Origin: Noviherbaspirillum aerium
GTDB taxonomy: Bacteria; Pseudomonadota; Gammaproteobacteria; Burkholderiales; Burkholderiaceae_D
Length of the DNA stretch: 64,000 nucleotides
NCBI RefSeq assembly: GCF_008929045.1
Contig: NZ_VFAH01000013.1
Span: 1 to 64,000 of the forward strand
Direction of reading: 5' to 3'
Positions within the stretch are counted from its first letter, which is position 1; each line of letters begins with the position of its first letter. This document shows, one piece after another, positions 51,609 through 61,358 of the stretch. A program made the translations under genes and the position numbers. The notes beneath the pieces are model-generated. The model was not told the DNA's origin, did not search any database, and was given only the letters and a program-made list of their open reading frames with translations.

Positions 51609-54600
51609 CTAGTGTGTAGCTGCAGCAGGTGTGGACAGCGCCCCGGGGACGGGCGCATGCGTTTTCTGGCGTGCAAAGAAAGTGTAAAACGTCGGAACGA
51701 CGAACAAAGTCAGCAGTGTACCGAAAGTCATGCCGCCGACAATCACCCATCCGATCTGAATGCGCGATTCAGCGCCGGCGCCGGTGGCCAGTGCCAGCGG
51801 AACGGCGCCCAGCACCATCGCGCCGGTGGTCATGAGAATCGGACGCAGGCGCAGGACAGCCGCTTCGACAATGGCTTCCTGCAGTGCCTTGCCTTCCTCG
51901 CGCAACTGGTTGATGAACTCCACGATCAGGATACCGTGCTTGGTGATCAGGCCTACCAGCGTGATCAGGCCGATCTGGCTGTACACGTTCAGCGTGCCAC
52001 CGGTCCATTGCAACGCCGCCAGCGCCCCTGCCATCGAAAGCGGCACGGTCAGCATGATGATGAAAGGATCGATGAAGCTTTCGAACTGGGCGGCAAGCAC
52101 CAGGTAGATGAAGGCCAGGGCAAGAATGAAGGTCATCGCCAGGCTGCCGCTTGATGCGCGGTATTCGCGCGAGGAACCCGCCAGGTCGGTGGCATAGCCT
52201 GGCTTGAGGATGGCCTTTGCGGTGTCTTCCATGAAGTCGATCGCTTCACCCTGCGTGTATCCGTTGGCAAGATTGGCCGAGATGACGACGGCGCGGCGCT
52301 GTCCGAAGTGATTAAGCTCCCGCGGCGCCACAGCTTCCCGCACCTTCAGCAGACTGGACAACGGCACCATCTGCTCCTGCGCGCCGGGTGTCTTGCTGAC
52401 CGCCCGGACGAAGATGTTGTTGATATCGTCCGGCGCGTCGCGCTCGCCGTTCTTGATCTGCACGATGACATCGTACTGATCGCCGCCCTTCTTGAAACGG
52501 GTCACGTTGCGGCCGCCGAGCATGGTTTCCAGCGTGCGGCCGACGGTCTCGATCTGCACGCCGGCATCGGCCGCCTTGTCGCGGTCCACTTCCACGTTCA
52601 CCTGCGGCTTGTTGAGGCGCAGATCGGTGTCGATATTGGCCAGGCCGGGATTCTTGCCGGCTTCGGCCACGATGCGCTGAACAACCTGCTGCAATTCTTC
52701 ATAGGAAGCGTTGCTCAGCACCACGAGATTGACCGGACGCTCGCGGATCGACTGGCCAAGAGAAGGCGGCGCATTCGGAAAGGCCAGCACGCCGGGCACG
52801 CCCGCCATCTTCGGCTGCATTTCCTTGATCATGTCTAGGGTGCTGCGATTGCGTTCGGACCAGTCGACGGTACGCATGAAGGCGACGCCGCGCTCGACCG
52901 TGGGATTGCCCGCGACGATGAAGACGCGGTCGATTTCCTTGGTCTCGGCGGCGATGCCTTCGAGCTGGCGCGCGTACTTCTCGGTATAGGCAAGCGATGC
53001 GCCGTCAGGTCCGGTCAGGGCGGTAAAGATGATTCCCCTGTCTTCCACGGGGGCCAGTTCCTTTTTCATGGTGCTTCCGAGCCACACCAGTCCGCCGATG
53101 ACGACGAAGTACACCAGCACGACCAGCCAGCGCGCGCTAAGCGTCATCGTCAGCAGGCGGCGATAAGCGGCGGTCATGCCGTTCAATACGCTTTCGATGG
53201 CTCGGTAAATCACGCCATGCTGCTGAGCAGGCTGATGTTTCAGCAGCACCGAGCACATCATGGGTGACAGCGTGAGGGCGATGAAGCCGGAAACGATCAC
53301 CGCACCGGCCAGCGTGAGCGCGAATTCCACGAACAGGCGTCCAGTGCGGCCCGGCGTGAATGCCACCGGGGCGTACACCGCAGCCAGCGTCATCGTCATC
53401 GCGATCACCGCGAAACCGATTTCCTTCGCGCCCCTGAGCGCCGCGTCAAAGGGGCGCATGCCATCCTCGATATGCCGGTAGATGTTTTCCAGCACGACAA
53501 TCGCGTCGTCCACCACCAGGCCGATCGCCAGCACCAGCGCCAGCAGTGTCAGGGTGTTGATGGTGAAGCCGGCGAGCGACATCAGCGCGAACGCGCCGAT
53601 CAGCGAGACGGGAATCGTCACCAGGGGGATGATGGAGGCACGGACCGAGCGCAGGAATACGAAAATCACCAGGGCGACGAGGATTACCGCTTCGCCGATG
53701 GTCTTGTACACCGAGCTGATCGAGCGTTCGATGAAGACGGTGTTGTCGACCGAAATGCTGATCCTGACGCCTTGCGGCTCCAGTTCCTCGTTCAGCTTCG
53801 GGAGTTCCGCCTTCACATACCCGGCCAGCTCCAGCGGGTTCGCAGTCGCCTGCCTAATCACGCCGAGCGACACCGCATTCTGGCCATTGAAGCGCACCGA
53901 GGAGCGTTCGACCGCCGGACCGATTTCCACGGTGGCGACATCGCGGATACGCACAGCATAGCCGTTGACGGTGCGCACCACGATATCTTCGAACTGGGTC
54001 GGCGTGGTCAGGTCGGTCTGGGAGACGACGGAAAATTCGCGCTGTTTCGATTCGATGCGTCCGGCGGGGATTTCGATGTTCTGCTTGCGCAGCGCGTCTT
54101 CCACATCCGCCGGCGCCAGCCTGTATGCCGCGAGCCTGTCGCGGTTGAGCCAGATGCGCATCGCATACTTGCGCTCGCCGTTGACGCGGACGTCGGCGGC
54201 GCCGGGCAGCAGTTGCAGGCGCGGCTTGACGATGCGGTTGGCGATGTCCGTCAGGTCGAGCGGCGACAGGGTATCGCTGGAGAACGACAGCCAGATGATG
54301 GGACTGGCATCGGCCTCGACCTTGGCGATCACCGGTTCCTCGATCGTCTGCGGCAGCTTCGAACGCACGCGCGATACGCGGTCGCGCACATCGTTGGCGC
54401 CCGAATCCGGGTCCTTCTCAAGACGGAAACGCACCGTGATCTGGCTTTGCTCGGCGCGGGAGATGGAGGTCAGCACATCGATGCCGTCAATGCCGGCGAT
54501 CGAGTCCTCCATCGGCTTGGTGACCTGGGACTCGACGATTTCCGAACTCGCGCCGGGATAGCGGGTTTCCACCGTGACCACCGGTTCATCGATCTTGGGG

Positions 54601-54710
54601 TACTCGCGTACGGCCAGTCGCTTGTAGCAGACCAGGCCGATCAGTACGATCACCAGCGACATCACCGTCGCGAAGACCGGACGTCGGATGCAGATATCGG
54701 ATAACACCAT
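51609..54710 (-). CDS. RND multidrug efflux permease (HAE-1 family)
   Basis: Proton-driven inner-membrane transporter of the AcrB/MexB superfamily, 1033 residues. It starts MVLSDICIRRPVFATVMSLV with helix 1; helix 4 has the proton-relay pair in GLVVDDAIVVLENI; helix 10 has the usual TLLTLFVVPTFY ending. Two large periplasmic domains lie about 40-330 and 560-865. It resembles the MexW/VexF branch more than AcrB. The adaptor gene is 12 bp upstream; no outer-membrane channel gene is adjacent, so a TolC-type partner must come from elsewhere. Substrates unknown. Confidence 0.95.
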   Translation of the reverse strand: MVLSDICIRRPVFATVMSLVIVLIGLVCYKRLAVREYPKIDEPVVTVETRYPGASSEIVESQVTKPMEDSIAGIDGIDVLTSISRAEQSQITVRFRLEKDPDSGANDVRDRVSRVRSKLPQTIEEPVIAKVEADASPIIWLSFSSDTLSPLDLTDIANRIVKPRLQLLPGAADVRVNGERKYAMRIWLNRDRLAAYRLAPADVEDALRKQNIEIPAGRIESKQREFSVVSQTDLTTPTQFEDIVVRTVNGYAVRIRDVATVEIGPAVERSSVRFNGQNAVSLGVIRQATANPLELAGYVKAELPKLNEELEPQGVRISISVDNTVFIERSISSVYKTIGEAVILVALVIFVFLRSVRASIIPLVTIPVSLIGAFALMSLAGFTINTLTLLALVLAIGLVVDDAIVVLENIYRHIEDGMRPFDAALRGAKEIGFAVIAMTMTLAAVYAPVAFTPGRTGRLFVEFALTLAGAVIVSGFIALTLSPMMCSVLLKHQPAQQHGVIYRAIESVLNGMTAAYRRLLTMTLSARWLVVLVYFVVIGGLVWLGSTMKKELAPVEDRGIIFTALTGPDGASLAYTEKYARQLEGIAAETKEIDRVFIVAGNPTVERGVAFMRTVDWSERNRSTLDMIKEMQPKMAGVPGVLAFPNAPPSLGQSIRERPVNLVVLSNASYEELQQVVQRIVAEAGKNPGLANIDTDLRLNKPQVNVEVDRDKAADAGVQIETVGRTLETMLGGRNVTRFKKGGDQYDVIVQIKNGERDAPDDINNIFVRAVSKTPGAQEQMVPLSSLLKVREAVAPRELNHFGQRRAVVISANLANGYTQGEAIDFMEDTAKAILKPGYATDLAGSSREYRASSGSLAMTFILALAFIYLVLAAQFESFIDPFIIMLTVPLSMAGALAALQWTGGTLNVYSQIGLITLVGLITKHGILIVEFINQLREEGKALQEAIVEAAVLRLRPILMTTGAMVLGAVPLALATGAGAESRIQIGWVIVGGMTFGTLLTLFVVPTFYTFFARQKTHAPVPGALSTPAAATH

Positions 54711-54722
54711 GGCAGGCTCCGC

Positions 54723-55895
54723 TCAGCTCTTGTTGGAAGGGGCGGCCGGTCCGTCCGGCGGTACGGGTCCGGTAGCGGATTTGCCGCCGGGCGCAATCCG
54801 GATCGGCGTGCCGTCACGCGACAGGCGGATCTGTCCGGCGGTGACGACAATGTCGCCCTCCTCCAGTCCCTGCGTGATCTCGACCTTGGCCGCGCGGCGC
54901 AGGCCGGTCTTGACCTCCACCTTCGACGCCTTGCCGTCGATCACTTTCCATACCATCGTTTTCGTGCCCTGCGGGACGATGGCCTCTTCAGGCACGACCA
55001 GCGCCCGCTCTCTTTCCGCAAGAATCAGGCGTACCCGGGCGAACATGCCTGGCTTGAGGCGGGCTTCGGGATTGGCGATGCGGCCGCGCAGCAACGCCGA
55101 GCGGCCAGAGCTGTCGACCTGCGGATCGATCGCATCGACGCTTGCGCGGAAAGGCTTGTTTGGCAGCGCGTCGACCAGCACTTCGAGAGCCTGGCCGGTG
55201 CGGGCGACGTCCGCGTAGCGTTCGGGGATACGGAAATCCACCTTGACGCTGGAAATGTCTTCCAGGTTGACCAGGTCGGCGCCATCCTTTACATAGTCGC
55301 CGACGCTGACGTTGCGAATGCCGACGATGCCTGAGAACGGCGCGCGGATTTCCAGCTTCGACAGGCGGGCTTCGGCCAGCGCCAGCTTGGCTTCCAGAAC
55401 CTGAACGTTGGCTTGCGATTCATCACGTGCGCGTTCGGAAATGAACTTTTGCTTCGCGAGATCGGCGTTCCGCTCGAAGTTTGCCTTTGCAATGCCAAGC
55501 TCTGCCTTGGCCTGCTGCACCTCGGCCTGGTTCACCGTGGAATCGAAGGCGACGAGAACCTGTCCCTTCCTTACCTGCTGGCCATCCTTGAAGTTCAGTC
55601 TGGCGATCCGTCCTGCCACCTCCGGCCGGATCATGACCGCCTCATTGGACCGCAAGGTGCCGGTCGCATTCACGTCTTCGACCAGCCGCACCGCGGTCAC
55701 GGGCGTCACATCGACCGCCGCAGGCCCCCCGGAGCCAGCCCTCTGCCCTGCCTTGCCAGCGTTGTCCGCCGGTTTGGCGGCGCCGGTCTGTTCGGCCGGG
55801 GTATGAGGCTTGCGCTGTTCGATATAGGCATAGGCGCCCAGCGTCATGATGCCCAGGGCCGCAACCGTGGGGTAAAGGAGTCTCCGTGGCTTCAT
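54723..55895 (-). CDS. RND efflux periplasmic adaptor (membrane fusion protein)
   Basis: 390 residues, HlyD/AcrA family. An N-terminal hydrophobic anchor (about 8-25, YPTVAALGIMTLGAYAY) without a lipobox, then a Pro/Ala-rich linker, a lipoyl-type half (GRIARLNFKDGQQVRKGQVL), a helical hairpin (about 125-175), the second half (IRAPFSGIVGIRNVSVGDYV), and beta-barrel and membrane-proximal domains. A flexible C-terminal tail ends PAAPSNKS. First gene of a two-gene operon with the pump. Confidence 0.94.
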   Translation of the reverse strand: MKPRRLLYPTVAALGIMTLGAYAYIEQRKPHTPAEQTGAAKPADNAGKAGQRAGSGGPAAVDVTPVTAVRLVEDVNATGTLRSNEAVMIRPEVAGRIARLNFKDGQQVRKGQVLVAFDSTVNQAEVQQAKAELGIAKANFERNADLAKQKFISERARDESQANVQVLEAKLALAEARLSKLEIRAPFSGIVGIRNVSVGDYVKDGADLVNLEDISSVKVDFRIPERYADVARTGQALEVLVDALPNKPFRASVDAIDPQVDSSGRSALLRGRIANPEARLKPGMFARVRLILAERERALVVPEEAIVPQGTKTMVWKVIDGKASKVEVKTGLRRAAKVEITQGLEEGDIVVTAGQIRLSRDGTPIRIAPGGKSATGPVPPDGPAAPSNKS

Positions 55896-55981
55896 TTTGT
55901 TTGAGTCGTTCTATGCGCTCGATAATGTGAGGGACGCTGTCCAGGTCCCGGGCACAATTTTTCCATTGTGCAACTGTAACA

Positions 55982-56428
55982 CTATAGAACAGTTGCGCCG
56001 GCCGAAGCAACGCCCCGGTTGGCGAGGGCGTCGGCGCGCTCATTGCCGTCGTGGCCAGCGTGTCCTTTCACCCAGCGCCATTCAATCTGATGCGTCGACC
56101 GCGCAGCGTCCAGCGCCTGCCACAGATCGACATTCTTTACCGGCTCCTTGGAGGCGGTCTTCCATCCGCGGGCTTTCCAGCCGTGTATCCATTCGCTGAT
56201 GCCTTTCTGCACATACTGGCTATCGGTATGAACAATGACTTCGCATGGCCTCTTCAAGGCCGACAAAGCCTCGATGACAGCCTTCAGTTCCATCCGGTTA
56301 TTGGTCGTATTGAGCTCGCCGCCAAACATTTCCTTCCTGTGGGGGCCTGCTATCAGCAATGCACCCCAGCCGCCGGGGCCCGGGTTTCCCTTGCAGGCGC
56401 CATCGGTATAGATTTCAACTTTTTCCAT
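55982..56428 (-). CDS. rnhA: Ribonuclease HI
   Basis: Cuts RNA in RNA-DNA hybrids. 148 residues: Asp in [17 protein letters not shown], Glu in [13 protein letters not shown], Asp in [12 protein letters not shown], and the late [11 protein letters not shown] with His and Asp. All four carboxylates and the His are intact. It starts 4 bp after the methyltransferase stop. Confidence 0.97.
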   Translation of the reverse strand: MEKVEIYTDGACKGNPGPGGWGALLIAGPHRKEMFGGELNTTNNRMELKAVIEALSALKRPCEVIVHTDSQYVQKGISEWIHGWKARGWKTASKEPVKNVDLWQALDAARSTHQIEWRWVKGHAGHDGNERADALANRGVASAGATVL

Positions 56429-56432
56429 GTTT

Positions 56433-57209
56433 CTACTTGTGTTTTTGTACGCGATTTGTCACGGGGACCCCTTGCGGCGCCTTGGCCGATTGCTTGATCC
56501 AGGCCGGTCCGATCAGGCGCATGCCGCGTACCCGCTTGACTGCCTGCACCATGTATACGGCGCCGAGATAGGGCCACCAGCGTTTGCCCGCCTCTTCCAT
56601 GAAGGCGAAGCGGGTGAGCCATTTCTCCGTCAGGCAAGGCGGCGCATAACAGCCGAAATGGCCGCGGTTGACTTCCATGCTGAGCAGCTTGAGCCAGTCC
56701 TTCAGCCGCGGCAGGCTGATGAATTCCCCATGCTCGGGAAGAAAATGAGCGCCGGTCAGGCGTCCGGTCACCTGGCGCAGGCCCCACAGGCTGGCCGGAT
56801 TGAAACCGCAGATGATGACCTGGCCTTCCGGTATCAGCACCCGCTCCACTTCCCGCAGAACCTGGTGGGGTTCCTCGGCGAATTCCAGCACATGGGGCAG
56901 CACGATGAGATCCAGGCTCTGCGAAGCGAACGGCAATTCGGCGAAGTCATGCACCACGACGATCGGCGTAGCGGCGGTGTTCGCCGGGTCGGACGGCATG
57001 TGGGTATCGGTCAGCCACTTGTTGGGCATGCGGTTGGCGCGCAGCGCGTTGATCTGCGGCAGGCCGATCTGCAAGGCATTGAATCCGAAGATATCGGCCG
57101 TCAGCATGTCGAGGCGCTCCTGCTGCCAGGCGCGAACGTAGCCGCCCACCGGCGTTTCGAGCCAGGGTCCGAGCGCTATAATGGCCTTTTCGGGCAAGGG
57201 ATGATCCAT
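56433..57209 (-). CDS. SAM-dependent methyltransferase (YafS-like, between gloB and rnhA)
   Basis: 258 residues of the class I methyltransferase type (Methyltransf_11): [20 protein letters not shown] with the motif II Asp and post-motif helix, then [19 protein letters not shown]. The glycine-rich SAM loop at the start is weak. Neighbours match E. coli, where yafS lies between gloB and rnhA. The substrate is unknown. Its ATG is only 3 bp from the gloB ATG on the other strand. Confidence 0.85.
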   Translation of the reverse strand: MDHPLPEKAIIALGPWLETPVGGYVRAWQQERLDMLTADIFGFNALQIGLPQINALRANRMPNKWLTDTHMPSDPANTAATPIVVVHDFAELPFASQSLDLIVLPHVLEFAEEPHQVLREVERVLIPEGQVIICGFNPASLWGLRQVTGRLTGAHFLPEHGEFISLPRLKDWLKLLSMEVNRGHFGCYAPPCLTEKWLTRFAFMEEAGKRWWPYLGAVYMVQAVKRVRGMRLIGPAWIKQSAKAPQGVPVTNRVQKHK

Positions 57210-57212
57210 CGT

Positions 57213-57986
57213 ATGTTAAGTGTACTGACTGTACCGGCGTTCCAGGACAATTACTTGTGGCTGATTCACGATGGCGTAAACGCTGCAGTGGTCGACCCCG
57301 GCGACGCGGCGCCGATCCTCGACTGCCTGGATCGCCACGGCCTCGTCCTCTCTGCTATTTTACTGACACATCACCATGCTGACCATGTCGGTGGTGTCCC
57401 GCAATTGCTTGCGCGGTTTTCCGTACCGGTTTTTGGCCCGCGTCAAGAACCGATTCCAGGGATTACGTATCCTTTGAACGAGGGCAACTCCGTGACGGTC
57501 CCGAAACTGGGGCTTGAACTTAAGGTGCTGGATGTACCGGGCCATACCCGTGGACACATTGCCTATCATGCACCGAAGGAGTCCTGGCTTTTCTGCGGCG
57601 ACACCCTGTTCGCAGGCGGCTGCGGCCGTCTGTTCGAAGGCACGCCGGAACAGATGGTGAATTCGCTGGAAAAGCTTGCCGCCCTGCCCGGCGATGTCAA
57701 GGTGTACTGCGCGCACGAATATACCCTTTCAAACTTGCGCTTTGCCCTTGAAGTAGACCCTGCCAACGATGCATTGCAGGAACGTTTCGCCAGAGAACAG
57801 GCAAAGCGCAATCGCGACGAACCGACAATACCGTCGACTATTGCGATCGAAAAGGAAACCAATCCTTTTCTGCGATATCGCGAGCCAGCAATTGCAGACC
57901 GGCTGATGACAACCGGACATGTTTCCTCAAGGGAACCAATTGCCGTATTTGCTGCCCTAAGGCAATGGAAAAATTCCTTCCGCTGA
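57213..57986 (+). CDS. gloB: Hydroxyacylglutathione hydrolase (glyoxalase II)
   Basis: Hydrolyses S-lactoylglutathione to lactate and glutathione in methylglyoxal detoxification. 257 residues from ATG 57213 ([20 protein letters not shown]). Metallo-beta-lactamase motif [10 protein letters not shown], then [25 protein letters not shown] and [10 protein letters not shown]; the C-terminal substrate domain has [14 protein letters not shown]. The open frame reaches far upstream, but that is antisense to the methyltransferase. Confidence 0.96.
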   Translation: MLSVLTVPAFQDNYLWLIHDGVNAAVVDPGDAAPILDCLDRHGLVLSAILLTHHHADHVGGVPQLLARFSVPVFGPRQEPIPGITYPLNEGNSVTVPKLGLELKVLDVPGHTRGHIAYHAPKESWLFCGDTLFAGGCGRLFEGTPEQMVNSLEKLAALPGDVKVYCAHEYTLSNLRFALEVDPANDALQERFAREQAKRNRDEPTIPSTIAIEKETNPFLRYREPAIADRLMTTGHVSSREPIAVFAALRQWKNSFR

Positions 57987-58129
57987 AAACAACGCGGAAC
58001 CGTTGTCATCGTGATATCGAACAGCATGCAAGTGCCGATAAATCTTGACGCAGGAAAACACCATTACGTAAACTCCGTCGATTCAACCGGGCGCCCTGGC
58101 TGCCCTTCATCCACAGCAAGTGAGGACTC

Positions 58130-59671
58130 ATGCATCCGCTGAAAAAAAGAACATCTCGTTTTGCAGCGCTTCTCCTCCTCGGCGCCCCGGTCGCCACCTC
58201 GGCAGCAGATCTTTCCCTCCCGCTCTACAACTGGTCGCAGGTTTCCTCGATGGAGCGGCCCTACGATCCGAACGATCCATTGATACAGATATTGTCAATG
58301 GAAGAAGTTGATGTCTGGGCGCGCATCCGCAAGGGTTTCGGCATTCCGGACCTCGACAACCCGCTGGTGGTCAGCCAGACCCAGTTTTACAGCTCGCGCC
58401 CGGATTACTTCGTGCGCACCACCACCCGGGCGTCGCGCTATCTGTTCCATGTGGTTCAGGAACTTGAGAAGCGCAACATGCCCACCGAGCTGGCGCTGCT
58501 GCCTTTCATCGAATCCTCATTCAACCCGCAGGCGTATTCCACCGCGCATGCGGCGGGCATGTGGCAGTTCATCCCCTCGACCGGCCGCGACTTCAACCTG
58601 ACGCAGAGCACGTTCAAGGACGAACGCCGCAACGTGCTGGCCTCGACCGAAGCGGCGCTCACCTACCTGCAGAAACTCTACGGCATGTTCGGCGACTGGC
58701 AGCTGGCACTGGCCGCCTACAACTGGGGCGAAGGCTCGGTGCAGCGCGCCATCAACAAGGCGCGCGCCGCCAACCAGCCTATCGATTTCAACAGCCTGTC
58801 GCAGTACATGCCCCTGGAAACGAAGAACTACGTTCCCAAGCTGCAGGCGGTCAAGAACATCATCGCCGCGCCTGCCGAATACGCCATCACCTTGCCGAAA
58901 GTGGACAACCAGCCCTATTTCGTCACCATCGGCAAGACGCGCGATATCGATATCAAGGTCGCCGCCCAGCTGGCCGAGCTGTCTATTGACGAATTCAAGG
59001 CGCTCAACCCGCAATTCAACAAACCGGTGATCGCCGGCAGCTCCGACACGCAGATCCTGCTGCCCCAGAGCAATGCCGAGAAGTTCAAGGCCAATCTCGG
59101 CAAATGGGGACGCGCGCTGTCGTCCTGGACCGCGCACAAGGTGACCAACGCCCGCGAACGCATCGAATCGATCGCGTCCAAGTTCGGCACGACCCCGGAG
59201 GTGATTCGGGAAGTCAACAATATTCCGCCGAAGATGGTGGTCAAGGCGGGTTCGACCCTGCTGGTGCCGAAGCCGGAGCATGCTCCGGAAAAGGATATCG
59301 CTCCGGAGCTGGTGGATTCGGCAATGATGATCACCGCACCCGACATCCCGGAAACACGGCGCATCTGGGTCAAGGTGGGCAAGAAGGACACCCTGACTTC
59401 GATCGCACAGCGCAACCGCGTGAGCGTTTCCCAGATCAGGGATTGGAACAATCTCAAGCAGGACAAGGTGGCGGCCGGGACTTCGCTGCAGCTGGAAGTA
59501 CCGAACCGGCAAGCCGCAGCGCCGGCCCGTCAGGCTTCGCCCCCTTCAAAGCAGGCCGCGCAGAAGGCCCCGGTACGCCAGGTCGCCAAGCAGGCGCCGG
59601 CTTATCGCAAGGCGCCGCCCGCACCGCCGCGCAAGACCGTGGCGACCAATACGAAAAAGAAGTCGAGCTGA
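58130..59671 (+). CDS. mltD: Membrane-bound lytic murein transglycosylase D
   Basis: Cleaves peptidoglycan glycan strands with 1,6-anhydro ends. 513 residues: signal sequence (about 7-26; no clear lipobox), SLT domain with catalytic Glu128 in LLPFIESSFNP and the AAGMWQFIPSTGRDF and LAAYNWGEGSV motifs (about 110-235), then two LysM-like repeats (about 337-382 and 415-467) for glycan binding. A Pro/Ala/Gln/Lys-rich tail (about 468-513) follows. Intrinsic terminator downstream. Confidence 0.93.
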   Translation: MHPLKKRTSRFAALLLLGAPVATSAADLSLPLYNWSQVSSMERPYDPNDPLIQILSMEEVDVWARIRKGFGIPDLDNPLVVSQTQFYSSRPDYFVRTTTRASRYLFHVVQELEKRNMPTELALLPFIESSFNPQAYSTAHAAGMWQFIPSTGRDFNLTQSTFKDERRNVLASTEAALTYLQKLYGMFGDWQLALAAYNWGEGSVQRAINKARAANQPIDFNSLSQYMPLETKNYVPKLQAVKNIIAAPAEYAITLPKVDNQPYFVTIGKTRDIDIKVAAQLAELSIDEFKALNPQFNKPVIAGSSDTQILLPQSNAEKFKANLGKWGRALSSWTAHKVTNARERIESIASKFGTTPEVIREVNNIPPKMVVKAGSTLLVPKPEHAPEKDIAPELVDSAMMITAPDIPETRRIWVKVGKKDTLTSIAQRNRVSVSQIRDWNNLKQDKVAAGTSLQLEVPNRQAAAPARQASPPSKQAAQKAPVRQVAKQAPAYRKAPPAPPRKTVATNTKKKSS

Positions 59672-59698
59672 GCGGTTAACAAGCTTGTGCAGGATTGG

Positions 59699-59725
59699 AG
59701 TGCAGGCCCCGGCGCCTGCACTTTT
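59699..59725 (+). terminator. Intrinsic terminator after mltD
   Basis: AGTGCAGGC (59699-59707) pairs with GCCTGCACT (59714-59722) around a 6-nt loop, followed by TTT. It lies 28 bp after the mltD stop. Confidence 0.8.
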
Positions 59726-59750
59726 CATTTCCGCGCCGGGCATTTCCGCG

Positions 59751-61358
59751 TCAGGCGTTGACCGGCGTGCCTTCGGCCGTACTTAGCGTGGAATAAGTCG
59801 ATGCCGCGAGCAGGCGCTTCGTGTAAGCCTCTTTCGGGTGGTTGAGCACTTCCTCGGTGGTGCCACGCTCGACGATCTTGCCGTCCTTCATCACCATCAC
59901 CCGGTGCGCCATCGCGCGGATGACGGCGAGATCATGGCTGATGAAAACATAGGCAATGCCGTACTTGCGCTGCAATTCCGCAAGCAACTGCAGCACCTGC
60001 TGCTGCACCGATACGTCGAGCGACGATGTCGGCTCGTCGAGCAGGATCAGCTCCGGCTTGAGCACCAGCGCGCGCGCAATCGCAATGCGCTGGCGCTGGC
60101 CGCCGGAGAATTCATGCGGATAGCGCGTCATCATTTCGGGGGCAAGTCCGACTTCCTGCAAGGCGGCGGCCACCGCATCGCGCAGGCCCTGGCTGCCAAG
60201 CCCGGGCTGGTGCAACTCCAGTCCCTCGCCGACGATCTGCTCGATCGTGCGGCGCGGCGACAGCGAAGCGAACGGGTCCTGGAATACGACCTGCATCTTC
60301 GCCCGCAGGGGCCGCAAGGCCGTGCTTTTCATTTCGCTGATCGGATGGCCGATAAAGGAAATGCGCCCGCTCACGGCGGCGGATGACAGCCGCACCAAGG
60401 CCATGCCGAGCGTCGACTTGCCGGAACCGGATTCGCCGACGATGCCCAGGGTTTCATGCGGCCTCAGCTGCACATCGACGCCATCGACGGCGACGAAAGG
60501 CTCCTTCCTGAACAAGCCCTTCTTGATCGAGAACGTGCAGCGCAGCGGGTCGGTGGCCAGCAGCGGCATGGCGTCTTCGCCAACCTCCTCCACCATGCGC
60601 TGCGGATGGCTTGCGAGCAGCTTGCGGGTGTACGGTTCGCGCGGATTGGCGAACAATTCATGGGTGCTCGCCGTTTCGATCAGCCGGCCCTTTTCCATTA
60701 CACCGACGCGGTCCGCGAAATGACGCACGAGGTTGAGGTCGTGCGTGATCATCAGCACGGCCATGTTCTCTTCCCGCTGCAGCTGGTTGAGCAATTCCAG
60801 TATCTGTACCTGGATGGTCACGTCCAGCGCCGTGGTCGGCTCATCGGCAATCAGCAGCTTCGGCTTGCAGGCCAGCGCCATGGCGATCATCGCACGCTGG
60901 CGCTGGCCGCCGGACAGCTGGTGAGGATAGGCCATGGCGCGGCGCGCCGGTTCGGGAATGCCGGTCTTGTCGAGCAGGTCGACGGTACGCCGCGCGGCTT
61001 CCTTCGCATTGATGCCTTCGTGCAGCATCAGCACTTCCGCGATCTGGTTGCCGATGGTGAACAGCGGATTGAGCGCGGTCATCGGTTCCTGGAAGATCAT
61101 GGCGATATCCTTGCCGCGCACCGCACGCATCGCGCGTTCGGGCTTTTGCAGCAAGTCCTCGCCGGCGAACACGATGCGGCCGCCATATTCGGCGTCATGA
61201 TTCAAGCGCAGGATGGCCAGCGAGGTGACGGTCTTGCCCGATCCCGACTCACCCACCAGCGCAAACTTTTCGCCCGGCGCGATGCTGAAGCTGACATCGT
61301 TGACCACGGTCGATGAGCCGAAGCCGACGCGCAGATTCTGTACTTCGAGCAGGCTCAT
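59751..61358 (-). CDS. yejF: Peptide ABC transporter, fused double ATP-binding protein YejF
   Basis: 535 residues from ATG 61358, holding two ABC ATPase domains in one chain. Domain 1: Walker [36 protein letters not shown]. Domain 2: [36 protein letters not shown]. Each is followed by an oligopeptide-transporter C-terminal segment. It powers YejBE for peptide uptake (in E. coli including microcin C). The ATG overlaps the yejE stop by 4 bp. Confidence 0.95.
   Translation of the reverse strand: MSLLEVQNLRVGFGSSTVVNDVSFSIAPGEKFALVGESGSGKTVTSLAILRLNHDAEYGGRIVFAGEDLLQKPERAMRAVRGKDIAMIFQEPMTALNPLFTIGNQIAEVLMLHEGINAKEAARRTVDLLDKTGIPEPARRAMAYPHQLSGGQRQRAMIAMALACKPKLLIADEPTTALDVTIQVQILELLNQLQREENMAVLMITHDLNLVRHFADRVGVMEKGRLIETASTHELFANPREPYTRKLLASHPQRMVEEVGEDAMPLLATDPLRCTFSIKKGLFRKEPFVAVDGVDVQLRPHETLGIVGESGSGKSTLGMALVRLSSAAVSGRISFIGHPISEMKSTALRPLRAKMQVVFQDPFASLSPRRTIEQIVGEGLELHQPGLGSQGLRDAVAAALQEVGLAPEMMTRYPHEFSGGQRQRIAIARALVLKPELILLDEPTSSLDVSVQQQVLQLLAELQRKYGIAYVFISHDLAVIRAMAHRVMVMKDGKIVERGTTEEVLNHPKEAYTKRLLAASTYSTLSTAEGTPVNA

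Noticed and set aside
53472-54704. Plus-strand frame opposite the RND pump (410 codons)
   Set aside because: Asp/His/Arg-rich mirror frame with no family pattern.
56427-57212. N-terminal extension of gloB by 262 codons
   Set aside because: The extension is antisense to the methyltransferase; glyoxalase II starts at 57213.
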